A DNA stretch of 64,000 nt from Pseudonocardia petroleophila (GCF_014235185.1 NZ_CP060131.1:1433501-1497500); one strand, 5' to 3'. Positions 8,436-17,153 are shown, counted from the first letter of the stretch. Made by a program: numbers and translations. The notes: generated by a model not told the origin, from the letters alone.

Positions 8436-10369
8436 AGGGCACCTCCGGGGGTGTGGGTGTGGGTGCGGCCGTTGCTGGTGTGCGCGGCCTGGACGGGCAG
8501 CTCGACCGTCGGTGCGTCGAGGTCGACCGGGACGTCGTGCGTGCTGGTGGGGGTCAGGTGGTCCCGGATCCGGCGCCAGGCCCGCACGATGGACGCGCAG
8601 ATGGCGCGGCAGCACCCGCCGACGAGGGCGCCGATCCACCGCAGCGCAGCGACGGCGGGGCCGGTCAGACGCGACCACCAGCGATGCGCCGTCGCAGCCC
8701 AGCGCGCGAGCCAGGCGGCGAGCGCGGGGTGCGCGATCTGAAACGCGCGCCAGCGGACGTCGCGGCGATTCCACGCCATCTGCACTCGCCCGATCACCGG
8801 GGCCAGACCGCGGCGGATCAACATCACCCGCCCTGACGGGAGGTTCGCCAGCTGCGCCGCCGGGAGCACCGGCACCCGCCGCGTCGTCCGGGACGCGACC
8901 CGGCCGTGCATGTCGGTGGTCAGCGTCGGCTCGTCACGGTCCCCGGCCAGGGTCGACCAGAACTGCAGGTCGTCACGGTCGCGGGTACCGCCGAACACCA
9001 TCACCGCACCGCAGTTGTTCAGGATCGTGGCGGTGTTGTGCTCGCCCCACCGGGCCAACAGCTGGGCGCGGGACTGGAACGCGGCGATGATCGTCACCCC
9101 GCGCCCGCCCATGTCCGCGGTCCAGGACTCCAACGGGACCGGGGAGATCAGCGCCGCCTCGTCCAGCGCCAACGTCAGGTTCGGGTCCAGCCGACCCTTC
9201 GGCGCGACCGCGGCCAGCGCGCGGGCCTCGCGAGCGATGTGCCCGGTCAGCGCACACACCAACGGCCCTGTCTGGGTCTCCTCCCCGCCGAGCAGGAACA
9301 CCGTCGCCCGCTCGGCGAGCAGCCGCTCGACGTCGAACCCGCCCCCGGCACCGGCCTTCGCCGAGCGTTCGGCGTCGGGATGGTTGAGCCACCCCAGCGC
9401 CGGTGCGACGGTCGAGGTGATCGACGTCCGCGTGTTCGTGTTCGTGCCCAGGAACTGGGCCAGGTCCTGCTCGAACGCCTGGACGGTCGAGCGGCGCAGC
9501 AGCGGCGGGACCTCCCGGGCGGCGTCGTCGACGTCGGCCACCCAGCGGCCCACGTCCTGGATGGACTTCCTGCCAAGCGCGGCGGCGTGCAGCAGCCCGG
9601 CCAGGACGCGGCGGGCGTGGCCGTTCCAGAACTCCCGGTCCCCACCCCCGCCCGCCCGGGACACCGCGGCGATCAGATCGCTGGCCCTTTCAGCGGCGGT
9701 CACCGGATCCGTGCACCCGGTCAGAGGGTCGAATGTGATGGTCGAGGCGAACGCCTTCCCGCCGAGCCCGACCGGGTTGAACACGTACACCGGTCCACGC
9801 TGCGCACGTAGTGGCGCGCACAGCTCGTAGAGATCGGTGCGAGTGGAGGTGACCAGGACGGCGCCGGGGGCGTCGAGGATCCGGCCGGCCAGCCATCCGG
9901 TCTTACCGGTGCGGGGTCCGCCGAAGATCATGACGACGTCCTCGATCGGCGACCACACCGTGAGCCATCCCGTACGGCACAGCTCGATCGCAACCTCGAC
10001 CGCGGGCAGTCGCCATCGCGCCCACCGGCCCAGCTCGGCCAGGGATGGGCGGACGGTCGCGGCCCGTTGGCGCATGGCGCGGGCGGAGGCGTGACGCAGG
10101 ATGTCGAAGGTGGAGGCGACGCCGGCCTTGCGCCGGGACTGGCTGGACCAGCGGGTCACCAACGCAGCCGAGCGGGATAGGTGATGCCACCCCACCGCCG
10201 CGCCGACCACGCCGGCGATCAGGTACCCCCACCACGGGAGCTGCCGCAGCAGCGCCCACGCCGGGAACCCGGCGAGCAGGATGCAGAGCAGGGCGTAGGC
10301 GTACGAGCCGCGCCGCCACAGCACCGCAGCCGCGATCCCCAGCACCACCAGGAGTAGGAGCAGGTTCAT
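8432..10369 (-). CDS. Type IV coupling ATPase, TraG/VirD4/TraD family
   Basis: A 645-residue membrane-anchored ATPase that would deliver the relaxase-DNA complex to the export channel. Two N-terminal membrane helices occupy roughly residues 1-60. Walker A is GGPRTGKT near residues 150-157 and Walker B is TLALDEAAL near residue 390, followed by the sensor-like region IIAAFQSRAQL. The C-terminal 120 residues are basic and Trp-rich, then end in a Thr/His-rich tail. It overlaps the upstream gene by ATGA and the downstream one by GTGA. With the relaxase it defines the element as transferable in principle. Confidence 0.9.
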   Translation of the reverse strand: MNLLLLLVVLGIAAAVLWRRGSYAYALLCILLAGFPAWALLRQLPWWGYLIAGVVGAAVGWHHLSRSAALVTRWSSQSRRKAGVASTFDILRHASARAMRQRAATVRPSLAELGRWARWRLPAVEVAIELCRTGWLTVWSPIEDVVMIFGGPRTGKTGWLAGRILDAPGAVLVTSTRTDLYELCAPLRAQRGPVYVFNPVGLGGKAFASTITFDPLTGCTDPVTAAERASDLIAAVSRAGGGGDREFWNGHARRVLAGLLHAAALGRKSIQDVGRWVADVDDAAREVPPLLRRSTVQAFEQDLAQFLGTNTNTRTSITSTVAPALGWLNHPDAERSAKAGAGGGFDVERLLAERATVFLLGGEETQTGPLVCALTGHIAREARALAAVAPKGRLDPNLTLALDEAALISPVPLESWTADMGGRGVTIIAAFQSRAQLLARWGEHNTATILNNCGAVMVFGGTRDRDDLQFWSTLAGDRDEPTLTTDMHGRVASRTTRRVPVLPAAQLANLPSGRVMLIRRGLAPVIGRVQMAWNRRDVRWRAFQIAHPALAAWLARWAATAHRWWSRLTGPAVAALRWIGALVGGCCRAICASIVRAWRRIRDHLTPTSTHDVPVDLDAPTVELPVQAAHTSNGRTHTHTPGGAL

Positions 10370-10740
10370 CGGTCTGCCCCCACCGCGTGGGCGACCGCTG
10401 TGGCAACTGCACGAGCGTTACCCGGGCCCATCGCCCGGAACCGGAACCGGTCCGTCCCGACGGTGATCGCCAGGTCGAGCACCGCGAGCTCCGTCGACGA
10501 CGCGGTGTCGAACCGGCCGTTGTCGAAGGCGATACGCGCGGCCCGGAAGTCGATCCACCACCCGCCGTCCGGGCTGTGATTCACACACGCCGCCACGAAC
10601 TCCGTCCGCCGCGGCCACACCTCGTGGGCCAGTAGCAACCACACCGCGGCCTGCACGTGCGGGTCGTGACCGTCGATCCACCGGTGCAACCCGGCCACCA
10701 CCGCGGCGGGGCCGCCGATCGCGCGTACCTGGCGGGTCAT
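10366..10740 (-). CDS. Hypothetical protein of the transfer operon
   Basis: A 124-residue protein beginning MTRQVRAIGGPAAVV. The ATG at 10740 is chosen because it overlaps the previous stop as ATGA; upstream extensions in this frame are Arg/Gly-rich shadow sequence. The middle contains AAVWLLLAHEVWPRRTEFVAA and GGWWIDFRAARIAFDN, which look like a small folded alpha/beta domain. No family was recognised. Its place between the WhiB-side genes and the coupling ATPase suggests an element maintenance or transfer role. Confidence 0.65.
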   Translation of the reverse strand: MTRQVRAIGGPAAVVAGLHRWIDGHDPHVQAAVWLLLAHEVWPRRTEFVAACVNHSPDGGWWIDFRAARIAFDNGRFDTASSTELAVLDLAITVGTDRFRFRAMGPGNARAVATAVAHAVGADR

Positions 10741-11180
10741 CGGGACACCTCGCCCTCGGCGCGGCCGGCGGCCGGGTCGTCCTCGACGCCGATGTGGCTG
10801 ATCGCGCTCCAGAACCGGTTCGCCACGTCCAACGCGCATCCGGCCGCGATCGCCAGCTGGTCGAGATCACAACGGGCATCGATCAGGCGCTCCCGCGGGT
10901 CCTCCCGCCACCGGTCCACCCCGCGCGCGTCGTCGTAGACCCGCTTCCCGGGCGGCTGCCGGTCGGCGTAGCTGCACACCGGGTCGGCAAGCAGCCGGGC
11001 CAGCGACTCGATCGCGGCGAACGTGTCGACCAGGTGCCCCGCCAGGTTGTAGAAGTCCGCGTGATCGGGCGCTGCGCCACGCTGCGCGTGCACCACCGCC
11101 CGCCACGCCTGCGCCCCGCTCTTGGCGCGCTGGACCGCCTCGGGGCGGTCGTCGGGCTCGTGATTGGTCCGGGTACTCAT
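10737..11180 (-). CDS. Hypothetical helical protein of the transfer operon
   Basis: A 147-residue, mainly helical protein (MSTRTNHEPDDRPEAV at the start). It includes AQAWRAVVHAQRG, a hydrophobic helix around FAAIESLARLLADPV, and DLDQLAIAAGCALDVANRFW. No known domain was recognised and there is no signal or membrane segment. Both ends overlap neighbours through ATGA junctions, which fixes the start. Confidence 0.65.
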   Translation of the reverse strand: MSTRTNHEPDDRPEAVQRAKSGAQAWRAVVHAQRGAAPDHADFYNLAGHLVDTFAAIESLARLLADPVCSYADRQPPGKRVYDDARGVDRWREDPRERLIDARCDLDQLAIAAGCALDVANRFWSAISHIGVEDDPAAGRAEGEVSR

Positions 11181-11761
11181 CTAGAATCAAGCCCTTCCGC
11201 TCGTGTCCCTGCCTGGGTTGCTGTGTGGGAGATCTGGAGGGGAGCCCGGTGGCCGCCGGTGCTTCCCTCCCCTAGTTGGGTCGAGGTCGTGGGATAGATG
11301 GCGCGAGCCCAGCGGCCCGCCGTACGGGCGGAGACCAGGAACTCCCCCGCCGCGTCGGGCACCGACATGCCGGCCGCGATCGCGGCCCGTCCGACTTCGG
11401 CGATCTCGGCGCGCGTCGCGTTCACCGGCCGCTGCGGGGTCCGTGGCCGTGGGAGCCGGCCCTGCTGACGACCACGCCGCTGGGCGAGCTCGTGGCGGCG
11501 CTCGTGCTCGGTCATCCCGCCCGCGATGCCGTCCGGCTGGTGAGTCAGCGCCCAGGTCAGGCACTGCTCCCGGACCGGGCAACCGACGCATACGGTCTTG
11601 GCGAGCGACACCTGCGCCTCGAGCTCCGGACCGGCCACCGCGGCCGGGAAGAAGATCTCCGCATCGACCGACCGGCACGCCGCGCGGTGTCGGAAGTCCT
11701 CCGGCCGCACGTGGCCGCCGACCGGCTCGCGTCGGGTCGTCCTTGTCGCAGGGGCGCTCAT
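11177..11761 (-). CDS. WhiB-family iron-sulfur regulator
   Basis: A 194-residue WhiB-like (Wbl) protein from the ATG at 11761, which overlaps the previous stop as ATGA. The four cluster ligands are C29, C58, C61 and C67, in the normal C-x2-C-x5-C arrangement after the first Cys. The turn motif appears as GIAGGMTEHER, where most family members have GVWGG. A basic stretch (RRHELAQRRGRQQGR) and a second helix-turn-helix-like part (AAIAAGMSVPDAAGEFLVS) extend it well past the usual 80-110 residues. It probably adjusts transcription of the element in response to redox state or stress. Confidence 0.88.
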   Translation of the reverse strand: MSAPATRTTRREPVGGHVRPEDFRHRAACRSVDAEIFFPAAVAGPELEAQVSLAKTVCVGCPVREQCLTWALTHQPDGIAGGMTEHERRHELAQRRGRQQGRLPRPRTPQRPVNATRAEIAEVGRAAIAAGMSVPDAAGEFLVSARTAGRWARAIYPTTSTQLGEGSTGGHRAPLQISHTATQAGTRAEGLDSR

Positions 11762-11979
11762 CCCACGGCTCCCGAACCCTCGGTCAGCGGCTCGGAGGCG
11801 GCGCCGACCGTGGACAAGAAGTCCGCGACCATGCCGGGCAGACCGGCGCCGGCCGGGGTGCCGATGAATAGCACCAAGGCCAGCAGCGCGAACACGATCG
11901 CCCCGCCCGCGACCCGCGCCTTCGCGCAGATCGCCGCGCCGACGATCGCGAAGAAGATCAGCAGTCCGACGGCACCCAT
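11758..11979 (-). CDS. Small two-helix membrane protein
   Basis: A 73-residue protein from the ATG at 11979, which overlaps the upstream stop as TGATG. Two hydrophobic segments, around MGAVGLLIFFAIVGAAI and AGGAIVFALLALVLFIGTP, are separated by a short basic loop. The C-terminal tail is short and acidic. No family was recognised. Small membrane proteins of this size are common in actinobacterial transfer operons, but a role in mating-channel assembly is only a guess. Confidence 0.6.
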   Translation of the reverse strand: MGAVGLLIFFAIVGAAICAKARVAGGAIVFALLALVLFIGTPAGAGLPGMVADFLSTVGAASEPLTEGSGAVG

Positions 11980-12293
11980 CACGCCACCCCGCCCGGAAGC
12001 TCCACGTTCGCCGCAGCGACGCGACCAAGCGCGGCGATCTGGTCGTGACGCCACTGTTCGGTCCAGGCGCCCAGGTCGACGCAGCGGCCCGTGACGAGTA
12101 CGTCGTCGACGAGCCGGTCCAGCACGGCCCCGGGCACGACGTAGCGCCCGCCGATCTTGAGCCCGGGGAACGTCCCGTTGCGGAGATGTCGGTACAGCGT
12201 CGACTCGTCGAGCCGGAGAATTTCGGCGGTCTCGGCCGCCGTGTAGAAGGACGGCCGCTTGACGGCCGGCTGATCGGTTCGGTTGTTGCTCAC
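11979..12293 (-). CDS. Helix-turn-helix (HTH_17) protein, likely excisionase
   Basis: A 104-residue protein beginning VSNNRTDQP at the GTG at 12293, preceded by a GAGGAG ribosome site. Residues about 17-65 match the MerR-like excisionase fold: SFYTAAETAEILRLDESTLYRHL followed by NGTFPGLKIGGRYVVP. Such proteins serve as Xis factors or regulators for tyrosine integrases. It is the first gene of the transfer operon rather than being beside the integrase about 5 kb away, so an operon-regulator role is equally possible. Confidence 0.75.
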   Translation of the reverse strand: MSNNRTDQPAVKRPSFYTAAETAEILRLDESTLYRHLRNGTFPGLKIGGRYVVPGAVLDRLVDDVLVTGRCVDLGAWTEQWRHDQIAALGRVAAANVELPGGVA

Positions 12294-12480
12294 TGCACGC
12301 TCCTCGGGTTGTCCTGCCACTCCTGCGTCTCGGTGCCCGTGCATCTCGCCATCTCGCGCTCTGCCAGTTTCACACTCAGTTTGAGCGTCGATTGATAGTT
12401 CGTCAACAGAGTTCTACGCGCGACCTACGCGCGGCTTCGCGCTCTAGCTACTCTCGGCAGACCTCGACCCGGGAGAGCAC
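12294..12480. promoter_or_regulatory. Divergent control region of the element, with direct repeats
   Basis: This AT-richer 187-bp gap separates the Xis-led transfer operon (minus) from the XRE gene (plus). CTACGCGCG occurs twice in direct orientation (12414-12422 and 12425-12433), an 11-bp period that places both copies on one DNA face. A TTGACG-like -35 candidate on the minus strand lies near 12404-12399. The repeats are a plausible operator for the XRE protein. Confidence 0.4.
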
Positions 12481-12813
12481 ATGAGCCAAGACTGGCCGGC
12501 TGTCGGCGCGGCGATCCGCGCCCGGCTGGACGACCGCGGCATGACGATGACGGAGCTGGCCACGCGCTCCGGCGTCTCGCTTACGACGGTCCGCGAACTG
12601 GTGCACGTGCTCAACGAGCGGCGACGGCAGCCACGCACGCTGGCGTCGCTGTCGAGCGCACTCGACTGGCCCGCCGATCACCTCGGCGCAGTTCTCCGCG
12701 GACGCTCCACGGACGACATCCCTACCGACGACCTGGCCGCGATCCGCCGCGACCTCCGTGACCTGCGTCACCGCGTCGAGGTGCTGGAGCGCGAGAACGG
12801 CACTCCCTCGTAG
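12481..12813 (+). CDS. XRE-family helix-turn-helix regulator
   Basis: A 110-residue DNA-binding protein. Residues about 7-60 form the XRE fold (AIRARLDDRGMTMTELATRS, then VSLTTVRELV). A short C-terminal coiled coil (AIRRDLRDLRHRVEVLERE) could dimerise it. A GGGAGAG ribosome site precedes the ATG. It is transcribed away from the transfer operon across a shared control region carrying a direct repeat, the usual position of an element repressor. Whether it represses or activates transfer is inference. Confidence 0.82.
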   Translation: MSQDWPAVGAAIRARLDDRGMTMTELATRSGVSLTTVRELVHVLNERRRQPRTLASLSSALDWPADHLGAVLRGRSTDDIPTDDLAAIRRDLRDLRHRVEVLERENGTPS

Positions 12814-12956
12814 CTGTGGCATCTCTCGCCTCCTGTCGTTTCGGGCGCCGAGGCTGTCCTGCACAGGGACCAGCCTGGATGTCCGGAACCGCCTCCAACA
12901 GGGCGCAGTAGGGGGCACACTTGCGCACAGGGCGCAGGTCAGGGAGGTGATCGGTC

Positions 12957-14357
12957 GTGCCGACGAACGAACGCCTCGTCGCACTCATGACCGAAGCCGG
13001 CTTCCTCGACGGCCGCGGTGAGGTCGGCCGGAAGAAGTTCGCGCGGGCAGTCAATGACTCCCCGGCCGGGCGCGCCGCAGGGAAGCGGTTCAATCACACC
13101 TACGTCAGTCGCTGGCTGTCCGGCGTCTCCCCCCGGGACGACGCGACCCGCGACGCGATCCGAGAGGCCCTCGCCGTTCGGCTCGGCCGGCGTATCTCGC
13201 CCGACGAGCTTGGGTTCCGGTCGATGCTCTCCGTCTCGCCCGACGTCGGGCTCGCCTACCCCTACCGACCTGACGACGGCGTGAACAGCGTCGCCGAACT
13301 GCTCGAAGCCGATCTCGCGGGAACCGCCGCTCTCAGCAACGCGCCGGCCAACGTCGGGGCCTGGCACGACGCCTCGATGGCGTGGCTGGTGGATGCACAA
13401 CAGAGGCTCGGCTCGGGCTCGAGCCCGAAGAAGGTCGGCGCGTCCGACGTCGAGCGGTTACGCACGATGCGATCAACGTTCGACCGCATCGACAGCACCT
13501 TCGGCGGCGCCCACGCGCGCAACGCCCTCGTGCAGTACCTCCGCGGCGAGCTTCCCCAGCTCCTACGCGCACAGGGCACCGCCGACGTCCGCGCATCCCT
13601 CTTCTCCGCAGCCGGCGAGTCGACGCAGCTGGCCGCGTGGATGTCGTACGACGCCGGACACCACGGACTCGCACAGCGCTACTTCATCCAGGCCCTCGGG
13701 TTTGCCGACGCTGGAGAGGACCGACTGCTTGCGGCGAGCATCCTCGACGCGATGAGCCACCAGGCCAGCTTCCTCGGCCGGTACCGGGAAGCCGCGAACA
13801 TGGCCCGCGCGGCACGACTCGGGACGGAATCAACCGGCGTCGCGATCCTGACGTCGCACTTCTACGCGATGGAGGCGCGCGCACTCGCGCGACTCGGCGA
13901 CGCAACGGCGTGCGACCGGGCGATGGGCGCCGCGATTGACCACTTCGAACGGCACACCCCGGGCGAGGGGCCTGCGTGGCTCGACTACTTCGACGACGCC
14001 GAGCTTGCAGCAGAGCTGGGCCACTGTCACCGCGACCTCGGCCGGCCGGATCGGGCGATCGAGTTCGCAAGGCGCGCCCTGAACTCGGCGTCCGGTGACT
14101 ACGTCCGGAGTGACTTCTTCGTAGCGATGGTTCTCGCTGACGCGCACCTCGACCGCGGCGACGTCGACGAGGGATGCCAGATTGCCGCGCAAGCGTTCGC
14201 CGTCGGCGAAGGTCTGGAGTCGGCGCGCTGCCACAGCTACGTGACCGAGTTCCGAGAGCGGCTGGCGCGGCATGGGCGAGCGCCCAGCGTTCGAGAGTTC
14301 GCCGCCAGCGTTCGAGACACGCGTATGTGGTCACGAAGTGAGCGGTCACTGCGGTAG
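12957..14357 (+). CDS. XRE/TPR-type transcriptional regulator
   Basis: A 466-residue protein starting at a GTG with a strong GGGAGGTGA ribosome site. The first 85 residues resemble an XRE DNA-binding unit with a long insertion (KKFARAVND ... THTYVSRWLSG-like). The remaining 350 residues are helical repeats of TPR type, for example ESTQLAAWMSYDAGHHGLAQ and DRAIEFARRALNSA. The layout matches the large actinobacterial family of TPR regulators that includes NsdA-like proteins, some of which sense peptides or ligands. Here it probably controls the element. Confidence 0.78.
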   Translation: MPTNERLVALMTEAGFLDGRGEVGRKKFARAVNDSPAGRAAGKRFNHTYVSRWLSGVSPRDDATRDAIREALAVRLGRRISPDELGFRSMLSVSPDVGLAYPYRPDDGVNSVAELLEADLAGTAALSNAPANVGAWHDASMAWLVDAQQRLGSGSSPKKVGASDVERLRTMRSTFDRIDSTFGGAHARNALVQYLRGELPQLLRAQGTADVRASLFSAAGESTQLAAWMSYDAGHHGLAQRYFIQALGFADAGEDRLLAASILDAMSHQASFLGRYREAANMARAARLGTESTGVAILTSHFYAMEARALARLGDATACDRAMGAAIDHFERHTPGEGPAWLDYFDDAELAAELGHCHRDLGRPDRAIEFARRALNSASGDYVRSDFFVAMVLADAHLDRGDVDEGCQIAAQAFAVGEGLESARCHSYVTEFRERLARHGRAPSVREFAASVRDTRMWSRSERSLR

Positions 14358-14794
14358 AAGTGTTCCGCAACCTAACTGACGTGGCCCCCAGCTGCCTTGA
14401 CCTCTTCCGTCATCAAAGGCGCGCTTGGCGCGTCGCCAGCCCGAAGCCGCCTTGCCACTCCACTGACGGCGGGACCGGGCCGATGTGTGCGAAGCTGCCC
14501 TGACGGTGGAGATGCATGGCGAGGGGCTTCGTCTGTCGATGTCGTGAAGTCACGATGCGGTCATACTTTTCGACAGTCAGCCCATCTGTAGATGGCCGGG
14601 CGTTGTGCTGCCTAGACATTCGAGTACGAGGGGCGGCACATGACATAGCGATCAGCATCCCCAACTAAAAAGATCGCATCTCACGATGGCCTCGCAATTA
14701 ACTCACAGGCTCCCGAATCCAGAAGGGGTACGTTGCGCCTACACCGAGACCTGCAATCCTCACGCCGATTTTACAGCACTCCTAGGAGGCAGAT
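14358..14794. other. 437-bp gap at the start of an AT-richer patch
   Basis: No gene can be supported here. Base composition falls clearly below the surroundings from about 14560, with runs such as ACTAAAAAGATC. A small hairpin (CCATC/GATGG near 14582) is present. A minus-strand frame of 83 codons at 14413-14664 lacks a ribosome site and family-like composition. The 3' part must hold the promoter of the gene at 14795. Confidence 0.5.
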
Positions 14795-15937
14795 ATGAGC
14801 TCGCGAAAGATGGGCCGCGAGCTCATCCAATACTGGCCTCTGGCCGCAACGCTCCCAATCGTTGGAATCCTTCACGCCATACTGGTTGCGGTCAACGATA
14901 CATGGAGCGCCAAAGACTGGGCCAGCAACATAGTCTTCGCATACGTAGTCACAGTCGCGACCGTAATTCTCGCGAATCGCCAAGCGCGAACGCAAAGGTC
15001 TGCGGCCGCATCCGTCACACTTCTAGAGAAGCGGAGCACAGTTGCAGAATTGCTAGGCTTGTTCTCAGCAGATCTTCGCGCAGGTACAGCGAGTCAGATC
15101 ATGATTGAGATGCGAGCAGGCGCCAGCGCATACGGGTCCGCTGAGAAATCCTCTCGAACGAACTACCTCAAGTTTGTGGCGCACGCAGCTAGTGACGTGC
15201 ACAGGTCTTTGACGGAGTCAGTACGAGCGTACACAGTATGGGAAACTGACGACTGGAACAACCTGGTCGTTGAAGTTCAGGAACTTAAGGATGAGATAGA
15301 GTCGGCGGTGCAGCGCAACGACGACCAAAGCTTGAACACCTACCCCCAACTACAGGGTCGACTGAATGAGCTTCTAGCTGTACCGCCGGTCGAGTCGGTG
15401 ATCCCCTTCGAGATCTTCAGGGCGTCGTACGAGAATGGCGACGTTTACAACCGAATTCAGGTGGGGCTTAAATGGCAAGTTCTGGCTGAGCAGATTCAGC
15501 AAGGCGCCAAGATTACCGTCCACCGAGCGTTCTCTGTGAAGTGGTTCGAGGAGAACACGGTTCTGTCAGTGTGGTGCGCAGCGCCCGACGGCGGTCCGTC
15601 GGATTCGGCGGCGCCTGGTGCAAAACCGGTCGAATTTGACGACACCAGGGCGTATATGGCGGCACTCGAAGCGAACTCGACCTTTCGGGTGGGCGAGATG
15701 GCAAGTGCGCTCGGACAGAAGCCTGGTGGCAAAATTCAAACGACAGTTCTCGTTACTCTAGAGCTCGGGCCCAATAGACTGCTAGTCCTTGATGGAAACC
15801 ACCGAGCCGCAGCCATTCGTAGAGGGAGAGGCGACGGGCGCCCCCTTGAGGTGCAAATTGTCGAATGTAGGATAACGGGAGCCAGCCTCGACGAGCAGAT
15901 GCTCCCTGATCTACGACTACACCCACCCGCAAGTTGA
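14795..15937 (+). CDS. Membrane protein with C-terminal ParB/Srx-like motif (uncharacterised cargo)
   Basis: A 380-residue protein with an AGGAGG ribosome site 6 nt before its ATG. Two membrane helices lie near residues 13-33 (YWPLAATLPIVGILHAILVAV region) and 43-60. A long charged helical region follows, then a Trp-rich middle. Near residue 332 is LLVLDGNHRAAAIRRG, which resembles the DGxHR phosphate-binding loop of the ParB/sulfiredoxin fold, whose members include CTPases and kinases. GC and codon use are much lower than in neighbouring genes, suggesting recent acquisition. The function is unknown; a membrane-anchored nucleotide-dependent sensor or defence protein is one possibility. Confidence 0.65.
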   Translation: MSSRKMGRELIQYWPLAATLPIVGILHAILVAVNDTWSAKDWASNIVFAYVVTVATVILANRQARTQRSAAASVTLLEKRSTVAELLGLFSADLRAGTASQIMIEMRAGASAYGSAEKSSRTNYLKFVAHAASDVHRSLTESVRAYTVWETDDWNNLVVEVQELKDEIESAVQRNDDQSLNTYPQLQGRLNELLAVPPVESVIPFEIFRASYENGDVYNRIQVGLKWQVLAEQIQQGAKITVHRAFSVKWFEENTVLSVWCAAPDGGPSDSAAPGAKPVEFDDTRAYMAALEANSTFRVGEMASALGQKPGGKIQTTVLVTLELGPNRLLVLDGNHRAAAIRRGRGDGRPLEVQIVECRITGASLDEQMLPDLRLHPPAS

Positions 15938-16160
15938 TGCCGAGCCGAGCGTGAGCCCTACCCTTTAGCGTCTCTGATCTTCGCGTTTACTAAGGCGCCG
16001 TCGCAGAAGCGCGTCACCTATCACCCGGGGACTGGCGGCGAAGTCACGGCGTGACAGGCAGCGGTCGAAGGTCTCTACGTATCTCAGCTACACGTTCCGA
16101 CACCCGTGACAATGTCCGGAGAAACGGATTCAGAATCTCAAGCTGACCACCTCCGAAGTG

Positions 16161-17072
16161 CTAGTATGCGCTCCAATCATGCCTACTTGAGCCCGTGCGA
16201 ATCGCCGATACCCTTTTCAGGGCCTCCGCTGCGGTACTGGTCGAGTCTCCCGCCTTTCTGCACAGCCACGTTGTCATGGCAATCTCACGCATATCAGCTA
16301 GTTCGCCGTAGTAGGACCAGCGCATCAGATCGTATCCGTAGACGTTCACGAATTCCATGTACTCGTCGCGGGTGTGCCATCCGAGCCGATCGTAGAACAA
16401 TGCAGTCTGGATTAGGTCCCATTCGCGCGGACCAGTAGAAAAGCCGTCTAGGTCGATCAGAACCGCGCGGCCCTTGTCGTCGAGTAGGACGTTGCCCACA
16501 TTGGCATCGCCGTGCACGACACCGGAGGGGAGCACGAACGGGAGGCACGGGAACCGCAAACGTGCCCATTCGAGCCTCTCGAGGAGGAACTGCGCATCGT
16601 GCTTCGGGATCGCTGCAAGGTCCGGAAACGGGTCGCCCGGCGCTCCCAACGGTTGAAGTGCCGGCAGAGCCAAGGTTGGCGGCACTTCGAGATCGTGAAG
16701 CCAGCGCGTCAACCTCGCGACCTCGTGGATCGGGGCGTAGCGGGTCTCCGGGGCGATCGACTCCCAGAACGTCACAACCCGGCCCTCGGCGTCGACGGGC
16801 TGCTCGATGTCGAGCGCGCGCGTCGCGGGGTAGTCGATATCCCGCAACCAGCGGGCGACGTCGATCTGCTTCTGCGCGTTCTCGCGGTGCGCCACCGACG
16901 GTGCCACCCGCGCAATGGTCGCCGCGTTCACCCGGAACACCGCGTTGGAGCCGATGCGAATCAGCTCGGCGTCGCTGTAAGGGAGCCCGACCTGTTGACA
17001 CGCACGCGTCAACGCCCGACGGGCCGTGGTCTCCGTGAGCGCCTCGCTGGAGCTGGTCGCGAGTTCGGCCAT
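16161..17072 (-). CDS. Aminoglycoside-phosphotransferase-fold kinase (APH family)
   Basis: A 303-residue protein with the kinase-like APH fold. The catalytic loop VVHGDANVGN is at residues 185-194 and the metal-binding IDLDGF at 206-211 (D207 and D209). The N-terminal lobe has IGSNAVFRV in place of a glycine-rich loop. Family members phosphorylate aminoglycosides, choline, homoserine and other small molecules, and the fold alone does not reveal the substrate. It lies between the AT-rich cargo gene and the integrase, pointing the same way as the integrase. Its last third is AT-richer than its first. Confidence 0.85.
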   Translation of the reverse strand: MAELATSSSEALTETTARRALTRACQQVGLPYSDAELIRIGSNAVFRVNAATIARVAPSVAHRENAQKQIDVARWLRDIDYPATRALDIEQPVDAEGRVVTFWESIAPETRYAPIHEVARLTRWLHDLEVPPTLALPALQPLGAPGDPFPDLAAIPKHDAQFLLERLEWARLRFPCLPFVLPSGVVHGDANVGNVLLDDKGRAVLIDLDGFSTGPREWDLIQTALFYDRLGWHTRDEYMEFVNVYGYDLMRWSYYGELADMREIAMTTWLCRKAGDSTSTAAEALKRVSAIRTGSSRHDWSAY

Positions 17073-17153
17073 TTCGGCGCTGTCCCCACCTTCGGCTCGA
17101 CCGGGAAGCGATCGTGCCTCAGGGTACGCGCGGACCGTGCCGAGTCGCCGGGC

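Noticed and set aside
14413..14664. 83-codon minus-strand frame in the AT-richer gap
   Set aside because: No ribosome site, no recognisable composition, and no coupling to neighbours.
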